A DNA stretch of 64,000 bases from Gammaproteobacteria bacterium (GTDB lineage: Bacteria > Pseudomonadota > Gammaproteobacteria > Pseudomonadales > Azotimanducaceae), in assembly GCA_026708185.1 (NCBI GenBank), contig JAPOVK010000034.1:62001-126000 (forward strand), written 5' to 3'. Shown piece by piece: positions 1-7,284 of this stretch. Below the pieces are notes generated by a model, which was not told where the DNA came from, made no database searches, and was given only the letters and a program-made list of their open reading frames with translations. Positions within the stretch are counted from its first letter, which is position 1, and every line of letters starts with the position of its first letter. The position numbers and the translations under genes were made by a program.

Positions 1-129
1 TGGGCGGAAACCCGGTTCAAGGACCTGCGCTACTTCAACCGGCTCGACAAAGGCGGACACTTCGCGGCTTTTGAGACACCGGATGTGTTCGTCCAGGAAC
101 TCCGGGCTTGCTTCGCCACCATGCGCTAA
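1..129 (+). CDS. C-terminal end of an alpha/beta hydrolase (epoxide hydrolase-like), partial
   Basis: Only the last 42 codons are present; the gene begins before the window. The frame starting at base 1 reads through a segment containing DKGGHFAAFETPDVFV and ends at TAA 127-129. The GGHFAAFE block is the typical surrounding of the catalytic histidine in epoxide-hydrolase-like alpha/beta hydrolases, and the following helix with a bulky-hydrophobic pattern matches the family C-terminus. The enzyme would open epoxides or a related small electrophile in the cytoplasm. Assignment beyond the fold is not possible from this piece. Confidence 0.6.
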   Translation, partial: WAETRFKDLRYFNRLDKGGHFAAFETPDVFVQELRACFATMR

Positions 130-143
130 GGCACCCCGCGAGC

Positions 144-581
144 GTGACAGAGACACCCGTTCTGCCCTCATGGGCGGCGTCCTGCCCCCTGGCACGCCTG
201 GCCACCGTCGGCGAGACGCATCCGCATATCGTGCCGGTGGTCTTTTGCGAAGTCCGCGGGGCGATCTACGTGCCCATCGACGGCAAACCCAAGTCCGGAC
301 GACGCCTGCAAAGGCTGCGCAACATCGACCGCGATGCCGCCGTGTGCCTGCTGGTGGACGTCTACGACGACGACTGGTCGCGCCTGCGCTGGGTGCGCGT
401 GGACGGCCGGGCCGAGCGAACGCCAACCACCGATGCCGTGGCCGCGGCGCTACGCGCCAAGTACCCGCAGTACGTCACAACGCCGTTGGGAAACAGCGCA
501 ATCCGCATCACGGTGGACCGTGTCCGCTCCTGGCGAAGCCAACCGGATGGCGAACTGTCAGCCGACCCACGAGGCTGTTAG
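144..581 (+). CDS. PPOX-class flavin/F420-type oxidoreductase (TIGR03668-like)
   Basis: About 145 residues. The pattern ARLATVGETHPHIVPVVF, then IYVPIDGKPK, then AAVCLLVDVYDDDWSRLRWVRVDGRAE is that of the split beta-barrel pyridoxamine-phosphate-oxidase superfamily, specifically the short Rv0121-like group annotated as F420-dependent. Such proteins bind a flavin or deazaflavin and reduce small substrates; the substrate here is unknown. GTG 144 is chosen because it places VTETPVLPSWA at the N-terminus and clears the stop of the upstream gene, whereas the ATG at 108 would overlap it. No strong ribosome-binding site is seen. F420 synthesis genes are not in the window, so the real cofactor may be FMN. 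Confidence 0.7.
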   Translation: MTETPVLPSWAASCPLARLATVGETHPHIVPVVFCEVRGAIYVPIDGKPKSGRRLQRLRNIDRDAAVCLLVDVYDDDWSRLRWVRVDGRAERTPTTDAVAAALRAKYPQYVTTPLGNSAIRITVDRVRSWRSQPDGELSADPRGC

Positions 582-614
582 GATTCGCCCCGACTCGGCT
601 TCGGGACCACGGAA

Positions 615-1586
615 TTGAACGACCACGCCATCCGGCACGACTGGACAACGAGCGAAATCCTCGCCCTCTTCGAACGCCCATTGAACGACCTCCTGTTCGA
701 AGCCCAGTCGGTTCACAGGCGCCATCATCGCGCCAACGAAGTGCAAGTCAGCACGTTGCTGAGCATCAAGACAGGCGGTTGTCCCGAGGACTGCAAGTAC
801 TGCCCGCAGAGCGTCCACTACGACACCGGCTTGGACGCGCATGCGCTGCTGCCGCTCGACGATGTCGTCAGCGCCGCCGAGAAGGCCCGCGATGCCGGCG
901 CGACGCGGTTCTGCATGGGCGCGGCGTGGCGCAGCCCCACCAACTCGCAAGCCCGCAAGGTGGGCGAGATGGTTGCGGCCGTGAAGGCCACCGGCATGGA
1001 GACCTGCGTCACCCTCGGCATGCTCACCGCCGAGCAGGCCGCCGAACTCGCCGATGCCGGCCTCGACTACTACAACCACAACCTGGACACGTCGCCGGAC
1101 TACTACGCAGAGATCATCACCTCACGCGTCTACCAGGACCGGCTGGACACGTTGGCCAACGTCCGCGCGGCCGGCATCAACGTCTGTTGCGGCGGCATCG
1201 TCGGCATGGGCGAGACGCGGCGCGATCGGGCGGGGCTGTTGCGGGAACTCGCCAACCTCGCCGAGCATCCGGAGTCCGTCCCGATCAACAACCTGGTCCA
1301 GGTGGAAGGCACGCCGGTGCACGGCATCGCCCCTCTCGACCCGTTGGAGCTGGTCCGTTGCATCGCCGTGGCCCGAATCCTGATGCCCAAGTCGGTGGTG
1401 CGGCTGTCCGCCGGCCGCACGGACTTAAGCCCCGAGGCGCAAGCCCTGTGCTTCATGGCGGGTGCGGGGTCGATCTTCTGCGGCGACCAACTGCTGACGA
1501 CGCCAAACCCTGCATTCGACGAGGACATGGCCATGTTCGGCGACCTCGGCATCAAGGCGTCGGCGGGCAAGACGGCTGCGGCATAG
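615..1586 (+). CDS. bioB: Biotin synthase
   Basis: Radical SAM enzyme that inserts sulfur into dethiobiotin, the last step of biotin synthesis in the cytoplasm. The 323-residue protein carries the CxxxCxxC cluster motif in [13 protein letters not shown] (Cys56, Cys60, Cys63) that binds the [4Fe-4S]/SAM cluster, the preceding [12 protein letters not shown] block, and the conserved YNHNLDTSP and [10 protein letters not shown] segments. Length is close to the usual 320-350. The start is TTG at 615, which aligns with the normal N-terminus (helix ending in [13 protein letters not shown]). No other bio genes are adjacent, so it stands apart from a bio operon. Biotin is needed by the carboxylase at 46.4-49.8 kb. 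Confidence 0.95.
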   Translation: MNDHAIRHDWTTSEILALFERPLNDLLFEAQSVHRRHHRANEVQVSTLLSIKTGGCPEDCKYCPQSVHYDTGLDAHALLPLDDVVSAAEKARDAGATRFCMGAAWRSPTNSQARKVGEMVAAVKATGMETCVTLGMLTAEQAAELADAGLDYYNHNLDTSPDYYAEIITSRVYQDRLDTLANVRAAGINVCCGGIVGMGETRRDRAGLLRELANLAEHPESVPINNLVQVEGTPVHGIAPLDPLELVRCIAVARILMPKSVVRLSAGRTDLSPEAQALCFMAGAGSIFCGDQLLTTPNPAFDEDMAMFGDLGIKASAGKTAAA

Positions 1587-1594
1587 CGGCAGCG

Positions 1595-2032
1595 ATGCGT
1601 CGCTTCGACGACATCCCCGACGATTACGAGTCCGTGATCGGAACCTGGGAACTGACCGCCGACGAGATCATCGCCTTTGCCAAGACCTGGGACCCTCAGC
1701 CGTTCCACACCGACATCGGCGCGGCGGAGCAGTCGCCGTTCGGCGGCCTGGTGGCCTCGTCCGCGCACTTGTTCGCCATCTGCACGCGGCTGTTCTTCGA
1801 CCACCCCGACCACATCGACGTCCTCGCCATGCTCGGCAAGGACAAGCTGCGCCTGCCAAATCCGGCTCGCGCCGGCACGACCTTGACCTACCGCACGCGC
1901 TGCATCGGCAAGCGTGCGTCTTCAAGCCGGCCGAGCACAGGGATCATCACGCTCGCCGACACCGTGTCCGACAGCGACGATAGCACCGTGCTGGCCCAGG
2001 AAGTGACACTGATGGTGGCGAGAGGCCCTTGA
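1595..2032 (+). CDS. MaoC-family hot-dog dehydratase-like protein
   Basis: 145 residues. The order of a WELTADEIIAFAKTWDPQPFHTD segment, then PFGGLVASSAHLFAICTRLF, then LRLPNPARAGTTLTYRTR is characteristic of MaoC-like hot-dog folds, which hydrate enoyl-CoA esters. The D-x-Q-P-F-H motif holds the catalytic Asp and His of the hydratase-2 type. The start ATG 1595 lies 8 nt after the bioB stop, so it is probably co-transcribed with bioB and with the next gene, whose GTG follows its TGA almost directly. The physiological substrate is not evident. Confidence 0.75.
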   Translation: MRRFDDIPDDYESVIGTWELTADEIIAFAKTWDPQPFHTDIGAAEQSPFGGLVASSAHLFAICTRLFFDHPDHIDVLAMLGKDKLRLPNPARAGTTLTYRTRCIGKRASSSRPSTGIITLADTVSDSDDSTVLAQEVTLMVARGP

Positions 2033-2033
2033 A

Positions 2034-3245
2034 GTGCCCAACGCCGTGGTGGGAGTGACGGAGGCCGAGGCGACAGCGCAGCGACTTCTCTCCGAGCACG
2101 GTGCCTATTCGCCGATCGAACTGTTGCTGGCAACCAACAGCTTGGGCTACGAAGACTACCGCGCCTGGCGAGCGGGCGTGCGCCGCACGTTGGACGACGC
2201 CCTGGTGGCCGGCGTCGCCCAAACGCGGCGACTGGTCGAGGACCTCAGAGCGTGGGCCCGCTCGCTGCACCTCCATCCAGACCACGTGCCGTTCTACGGC
2301 GTCGAGGGGAGCGCGGGCGTAGAGCTGACCGCGTCGACGGACGAGATCCTGGACGCCCTCTTGCACACCGAGTACAGGGCACAGGCCGACCGTCGGCAGA
2401 CGGACCTATTCCTGGACACGAGCGGAATGACCGCAGCCAACGAGCTGGTGTCCGCGCTGTCGAGCCGCCGCGCCGATGCGGCGAAAACGTGCCTCGAGCG
2501 CCTCGCCCGGCTCGATGCCGAACACTGGATGCTGGCTGACGCGACGATGCTCGTCGACGCGCTCGCCACGCCACCGCCAGCGGGACGCGCCGAGGCGTTA
2601 CGCCTGATCGCGGCGCTGGAGCGACAATGGCTGCCCGCAGCCAGCGCCGTGCTGCGCGGCGGCTCCCGAGACTTCGTCACGCCGTTGTGGCGCGACATCG
2701 GCACCGCTCTCGACGACGGCGCGCCGTACGACGCGGCCCGGCCCAAGGAACACGCCAGCTTCGCGTATTCGCATGGCCTCGACTGGGCCAACGTGCGACG
2801 CACGGTCGGCGAAGTCGCGCACCATCGCACCGAACCCGCGCTGCTCGAGTTGCTGGCCGAGGCGGAATGGCGGCTACGCAACCGACGAGAAGCCGTCGCC
2901 CTGTGGTTCGCACTATGCTGGCAGGCGCCCGAGAGCTTCGCCGTTGCCGTGGACGCGCCCCGGTTTCCTGACCGCGCCGTGCAGAAGTCCTGGGAGCGAC
3001 TGCAGGACCAGGACTGGCCGGGCGTTACGGCGGCATGGCTCCCCGCGTGGATGGTGCTCGACGAGCCCGGAGTCGGACGAGCCATCGGAGCAACCGGAGG
3101 CGCGAGCACACCCGAACGGGCATTCGACCTGCTGCTCCGACTCAGGGCCGGCGGGAGCGACCGGGAGGACATCGACAACCGGCGGGCGCTGCAGGAACTC
3201 CACCCCGGGCTATTCGACCGCTATCTCGCTTCCCTCGACGCTTGA
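2034..3245 (+). CDS. Uncharacterised helical protein
   Basis: 403 residues starting at GTG 2034, two bases after the stop of the MaoC gene, with AGAGG about 9 nt upstream. I do not recognise the family. The N-terminus has an aromatic motif SLGYEDYRAWRAG; the remainder is rich in Ala, Leu, Arg and Glu and looks like consecutive amphipathic helices, with a repeated LLELLAEAEWRLRNRREAVALW type pattern near residues 275-300. There is no signal peptide or membrane segment. Base composition and codon use resemble the neighbours, so it is probably a genuine gene of this genome and the last gene of the bioB transcript. Confidence 0.7.
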   Translation: MPNAVVGVTEAEATAQRLLSEHGAYSPIELLLATNSLGYEDYRAWRAGVRRTLDDALVAGVAQTRRLVEDLRAWARSLHLHPDHVPFYGVEGSAGVELTASTDEILDALLHTEYRAQADRRQTDLFLDTSGMTAANELVSALSSRRADAAKTCLERLARLDAEHWMLADATMLVDALATPPPAGRAEALRLIAALERQWLPAASAVLRGGSRDFVTPLWRDIGTALDDGAPYDAARPKEHASFAYSHGLDWANVRRTVGEVAHHRTEPALLELLAEAEWRLRNRREAVALWFALCWQAPESFAVAVDAPRFPDRAVQKSWERLQDQDWPGVTAAWLPAWMVLDEPGVGRAIGATGGASTPERAFDLLLRLRAGGSDREDIDNRRALQELHPGLFDRYLASLDA

Positions 3246-3406
3246 ACACGGCCAACGACGACGGTTTGCGAGTCGTGCAAACTCTAGCGGGGCTGCACGG
3301 CAGATCGAGTGGTCGCCCTCGTCCACGGCAATTGCTGCGGCATGTCGAGGTCCACCGCTCGAAGCCATCGCAGAGGAACGTCGGTTGCGAACTCGACCCT
3401 GGAGCT

Positions 3407-3659
3407 TCATCCATCGCCCGCCACCAACGGTGGTTCAACCCGCTCGCGCGCTACTAGGCGACGGGCGTAGACCAAGCATGCCCTAATGTCCTCGGGCTCC
3501 AGCCACGGGTAGCCCGCAAGTCATGGTCGCAGGATCGTCTCCGGCCGCTAGCATTCCCAAGACATGCTCAACAGCCAGACGGCGACCTCGGACAATGGGC
3601 TTGCCGCCGAAAATGTCCGGCACGACCGAAATCCGATTCAGGAGGTCCCTTTCGTTCAC
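3407..3659 (-). pseudogene. DUF433 antitoxin-like gene with a frameshift
   Basis: From GTG 3659 the minus strand encodes NERDLLNRISVVPDIFGGKPIVRGRRLAVEHVLGMLAAGDDPATM, a clear DUF433 start (usual form: DPxIxxGKPxIRGTRIxVExVLxxLAxG). The frame is then lost near 3520 and stops at 3483. Shifting by one base at 3520-3523 restores the expected GYPWLEPEDIRACLVYAR and runs to TGA 3407-3409. DUF433 proteins are small DNA-binding antitoxin-like partners of PIN-like DUF5615 toxins; no intact DUF5615 gene follows. The frameshift may be genuine decay or a sequence error. Confidence 0.75.
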
Positions 3660-3762
3660 GACCGCATGCGCCGACGCTTCGTACCGTGGGACCATACACC
3701 GCGAGACGGTTGCGGACTGTGTCGCGACGAGATGCAGGTCGCGGGCCACGACCAGCTCGCGG

Positions 3763-5802
3763 CTAGTGCAACTCCACGCCCACGTAGACCTGTCGTGGCA
3801 TCCCGGGGAAGTAGCGGTAGCTGCCGAACGCGTAGTCGGCGCGGTCCGCGTAGGCCGTGTCGAGTACGTTCACCAATCGCGAAAACAGTCGGACCCGCCG
3901 CGACGCGGCCCACGATCCGCGCCAATTGAGCAGGGCGTGGCCGTCGTAGTGGGCCGTATTCGCAGCGTCGATGGCGTGTGATCCGACGTAGACCGCCTCG
4001 AACTCCGATAGGACGCTATCGGAAGCCCAACGCCAACGCGCGCTCGCCAGCCACCTCGGCGCCGTGTCGACGTCGTTGCCGTCCACGATCCGTTCGCCAC
4101 GTCCGGCGGCTCGCGTGAACGCGTACTGATGACGCGCGTAGCTCGCGACCAGATGCACCGCGTGGTGGGCTGCCGGCCGCCATCCAAAGTCGGCTTCGAT
4201 GCCCGTGGACCTGGTCTCGCCGTCGCTCACGTTGTAACCGCCAGCGTCGCGAAAGATCAGGTTGTCCGTCGTCTCCACGTAAACCGCCAGGTCGAGTTCG
4301 ACGTCGGGTGCGGCAGCGCGCAACCCGGCCTCCAGCGAACGCAGCATCTCGCTCTCCAAATCCGCGACGGCCTGGCCCCGCTGCAGGCGGTAGAGTTCAG
4401 TGGTTTGGGGCGGGCGGAAGCCGTGGCCGGCCACTGCATAAAGGACTCGTCCCGGTCGCGGCGTGAACTCGAGGCCGATTCGCCCGGCAAGGTTGGTGAA
4501 GGCGTCGTCTCGGTCCGCAGGCCGCGTGTATAGGCAACCGCCGAATCCGCAGGCGCTGCCGTCATCGCGCGTGTTGCCGACCAGATGCCGATTGTCGTAC
4601 TCGTAGCCGTTGCGCTCGAGACGCGCGCTGACCACCAGGTCCCAGGCCTCGGCCAAGTCGACGTCGGCGTCGTAGAACGCGGCGAGGGTGAGTCCGCTCA
4701 CCTCGTAGTCGTAGTGTGTCCCAGGCGGCCGGGTCGCGACCAGGAACGCCGATCCGGTCGTGGCACCCGCCTGGCGCTCCGACAGTGTCGCGGCGAAGCC
4801 CTCCAACACCGCCCCGGCCGTCCAACGCCAGGTGCCACGGCCGCGCAGGTGAAACTGTGCCCCGGCACTGGACTGGCCATTGCGTTCCAGGGGCTGGCCA
4901 GGGAGGAAGTGCTGGAGAAACGCCATCGAGGAGCGGCGCGCATAAGGCGTGATGGTCAATTCCCGATCGCTCGCCAACTGGCGGCGCCACGCGGTCGAGG
5001 CGCGCATCGACCACGCATCGCGATACGCCTCGGGGTTCGGGTTGCTGCGTCGGAGCGGTGAATCGTAGACCTCGAATCCGCGGACGTAGCCGCCGGTTTC
5101 CTGGTTGAGCAAGGTCGCTGCGGCGGCATTGGTGACCACCCACCCGCCGACCGTGCCCGAGGTGCCGGCGACGAGTTTGTGCTGCCCGAAACCGGTGTCG
5201 TCGCGGTAGCCGCCCGTGGAGGTCGTCAACGCGTCCAAACGCCAGTCGTCCCCGCCAGCCGTGGCCCGGGCCTGACTGTATTCGTACGGACCCACCTCGA
5301 TGCTGGCGCGCAAGCCGTCGACGGCCGTCGCCGTGACGGTGTTGATGGCGCCGTGCAACGCGTTGCCGCCGAACAGGGCGCTCGCCGGCCCGCGGACCAC
5401 CTCGATGGCGTTCGCGAGTTCGGTGTTCATCTCGAAGAGATTGTTGATGTTGCAGAACCCGGATGGACGGATGGGAACGCCGTTTTCGAGGAGCAGGAAG
5501 CCCCCGCACGCCCCGGGGCCTGCCAGCACGCCGGAACGAATGGCGGTCAGATGCTCCTGCCCCGAAGCGCGCGCAACCCACACGCCAGGAACACGAACCA
5601 GGATCTCGTTCGGATGGTTGGCCCGGGCGAGGTCGATGGCGACTTCGTCAACGGTCGATACGCTGGCGACGGCACCTTGCGCGGCCGCCACCGACGCTTG
5701 TGCTCGGACGATGACCTCCTCGATGCCCTCGGCTTCCTCGGCGCCCGTCGCCAAGCCGAAGAGGATGGCGGCCAAGCTCGCGGCAGGGCGCATCGCTGTC
5801 AT
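3763..5802 (-). CDS. TonB-dependent outer-membrane receptor
   Basis: 679 residues. A signal peptide (about residues 1-20, LAAILFGLATG) is followed by a TonB-box-like EEVIVRAQ, a plug domain containing ILVRVPGVWV, FLLLENGVPIRPSGFCN and AIEVVRGPASALFGGNALHGAINTV, and a 22-strand-type barrel ending in PRQVYVGVELH. It imports a large or scarce ligand energised by TonB. The start ATG overlaps the stop of the upstream esterase as ATGA (5799-5802), so translation is coupled. Its operon partners, a carboxylesterase and a DUF5916 outer-membrane protein, suggest an esterified organic ligand, not a siderophore, but this is inference. Confidence 0.9.
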   Translation of the reverse strand: MTAMRPAASLAAILFGLATGAEEAEGIEEVIVRAQASVAAAQGAVASVSTVDEVAIDLARANHPNEILVRVPGVWVARASGQEHLTAIRSGVLAGPGACGGFLLLENGVPIRPSGFCNINNLFEMNTELANAIEVVRGPASALFGGNALHGAINTVTATAVDGLRASIEVGPYEYSQARATAGGDDWRLDALTTSTGGYRDDTGFGQHKLVAGTSGTVGGWVVTNAAAATLLNQETGGYVRGFEVYDSPLRRSNPNPEAYRDAWSMRASTAWRRQLASDRELTITPYARRSSMAFLQHFLPGQPLERNGQSSAGAQFHLRGRGTWRWTAGAVLEGFAATLSERQAGATTGSAFLVATRPPGTHYDYEVSGLTLAAFYDADVDLAEAWDLVVSARLERNGYEYDNRHLVGNTRDDGSACGFGGCLYTRPADRDDAFTNLAGRIGLEFTPRPGRVLYAVAGHGFRPPQTTELYRLQRGQAVADLESEMLRSLEAGLRAAAPDVELDLAVYVETTDNLIFRDAGGYNVSDGETRSTGIEADFGWRPAAHHAVHLVASYARHQYAFTRAAGRGERIVDGNDVDTAPRWLASARWRWASDSVLSEFEAVYVGSHAIDAANTAHYDGHALLNWRGSWAASRRVRLFSRLVNVLDTAYADRADYAFGSYRYFPGMPRQVYVGVELH

Positions 5803-7280
5803 GCGGCTTCGGTTTCGCAGAACGCGCGAATGCCGTCGAGGGGCGCATCGGCAACGCCCAAGTCGTCATCGAAGAGCATCGTCGCCCGCCGTCCGGGTTC
5901 GTAGACTGGCCAATCTGGCGTGAGTTCGTTGTTCGGATCGCCGTGCCGGGCGAACGCCAGGTAACTGGCCATGACCCGGGTCGATAGCCGACCAACGCCG
6001 TCGTCCCGACCACAGAAGCGCTGCATCGCCGGCAAAGCGTACGTGCCCCAGACGAAGGGGATGTCCAGCGAGTGGCAAGCCTGCAAACGACCATCGCGTG
6101 CCGGGGATTCCCGGTCGAAGCGGTACATCCACACGCTCGGCGTATGCCGGGCGTGGCATTCGGCCGTCCGGATCGCCGGCAGGCGGAACATGCGGTCGGT
6201 GCTGATCGCCGCCCACAGGTCCAGTGGTTCCACGGGCAACCCGGCTTCTTGCCGGTCGCTCTCGTAGCAGGCGGCGGCTTGCTCGGCCCGCTCGCCGAAG
6301 GGCTCGCGGGCAAGCGCCACGAGCCCCTCGCGATCCATGTTCGCGAAGCGCTCGTTGAACACGGTGAAGAGCGTCGACTCGTCGCGCGTGTGACCGATCA
6401 GAAGCGGCATGCCGGATGTGAACCGGCCTTCGCCAAGCACCGTGCGCGCATCCTCCGGCAACACGACGCCGTCGCGGGTCGGCGCCCAACGCGCACCGGG
6501 AATGCGTGACTGGACGGCCAAGATGTCCCCGGCGGGCACGGCGCGCAAGCGATCGAAAGACCCGCCGGTCAGCTCCCGCGCGAGAGCTACGGCGGTCGCC
6601 TCACCTGCGGCTGCCGTCACTTGCTCGGTCAGAGAGCCGCTCATCGGGACCGCCTTGTCGAAGCAGCCCTCGGCCGCCGGCATCGCCATCAACTGCGCGA
6701 TATCGAAACCCCCGGCGGATTGCCCGAAGACGGTGACGTTCTTTGGATCACCGCCGAACGCGGCGATCTCCGCGCGCACCCATCTGAGCGCGGCAACTTG
6801 ATCGAGGAGCGCTTCGTTGCCGGTTGCGCCGAGCTCCGGGGCGTGCAGGAATCCCAAGGCGCCCAACCGGTAGTTGACGGTGACGACGACCACGTCGCCG
6901 CTCCGTGCGAGGTGCTCGCCGTTCACGCGCGGCTGCGAGCCCGCGCCGACCGTATTGCCGCCGCCGTGGATCCAGACCATCACCGGGCGCTTGGCATCGT
7001 CAAGGCCGGGCGACCACACGTTGAGATAAAGGCAGTCCTCGCTGACCTCCCCCGTCGCTATGCCGATCAGTTCACCCACATCGCCGGGGATCGTCGACTG
7101 GATGGCGCAGCGCCCGAATTCATGAGCGTCGCGGATGCCCGGCCACGGGGCCGGCGGCTCCGGTGCCCGCCAGCGCAACTCGCCCACCGGCGGCTTGGCG
7201 AAGGGGATGCCCTTGAAAACGTCGACGCCATCGGTCCGCGCACCACGCAGGCGACCGTAAGAGGTCTCGACGAGGGCCAC
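5799..7280 (-). CDS. Type-B carboxylesterase
   Basis: 493 residues, normal for the carboxylesterase/lipase family (PF00135). Visible signatures are VFKGIPFAKPPVGELRW, SEDCLYLNVWSP, the oxyanion-hole block PVMVWIHGGG, and the nucleophile elbow GQSAGG with Ser188. A glutamate in the ESTLF segment and a late histidine in CHSLDIPFVWG complete a plausible Ser-Glu-His triad. No convincing signal peptide is present, so it probably acts in the cytoplasm on imported esters. It lies between the DUF5916 gene (4-nt gap) and the TonB receptor (ATGA overlap), which makes a three-gene operon. Confidence 0.9.
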   Translation of the reverse strand: MALVETSYGRLRGARTDGVDVFKGIPFAKPPVGELRWRAPEPPAPWPGIRDAHEFGRCAIQSTIPGDVGELIGIATGEVSEDCLYLNVWSPGLDDAKRPVMVWIHGGGNTVGAGSQPRVNGEHLARSGDVVVVTVNYRLGALGFLHAPELGATGNEALLDQVAALRWVRAEIAAFGGDPKNVTVFGQSAGGFDIAQLMAMPAAEGCFDKAVPMSGSLTEQVTAAAGEATAVALARELTGGSFDRLRAVPAGDILAVQSRIPGARWAPTRDGVVLPEDARTVLGEGRFTSGMPLLIGHTRDESTLFTVFNERFANMDREGLVALAREPFGERAEQAAACYESDRQEAGLPVEPLDLWAAISTDRMFRLPAIRTAECHARHTPSVWMYRFDRESPARDGRLQACHSLDIPFVWGTYALPAMQRFCGRDDGVGRLSTRVMASYLAFARHGDPNNELTPDWPVYEPGRRATMLFDDDLGVADAPLDGIRAFCETEAA

Positions 7281-7284
7281 TGAC

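Noticed and set aside
71-2032. 653-codon open frame on the plus strand spanning bioB
   Set aside because: Only its last 145 codons (from 1595) are a real gene (MaoC-like). The first part is a Arg/Pro-rich out-of-frame reading of the PPOX protein and bioB.
3142-3438. Possible DUF5615 toxin partner next to the DUF433 fragment
   Set aside because: No frame in 3246-3410 shows the DUF5615 pattern (Asp-rich LxDxNLP start); only random Arg-rich translations.
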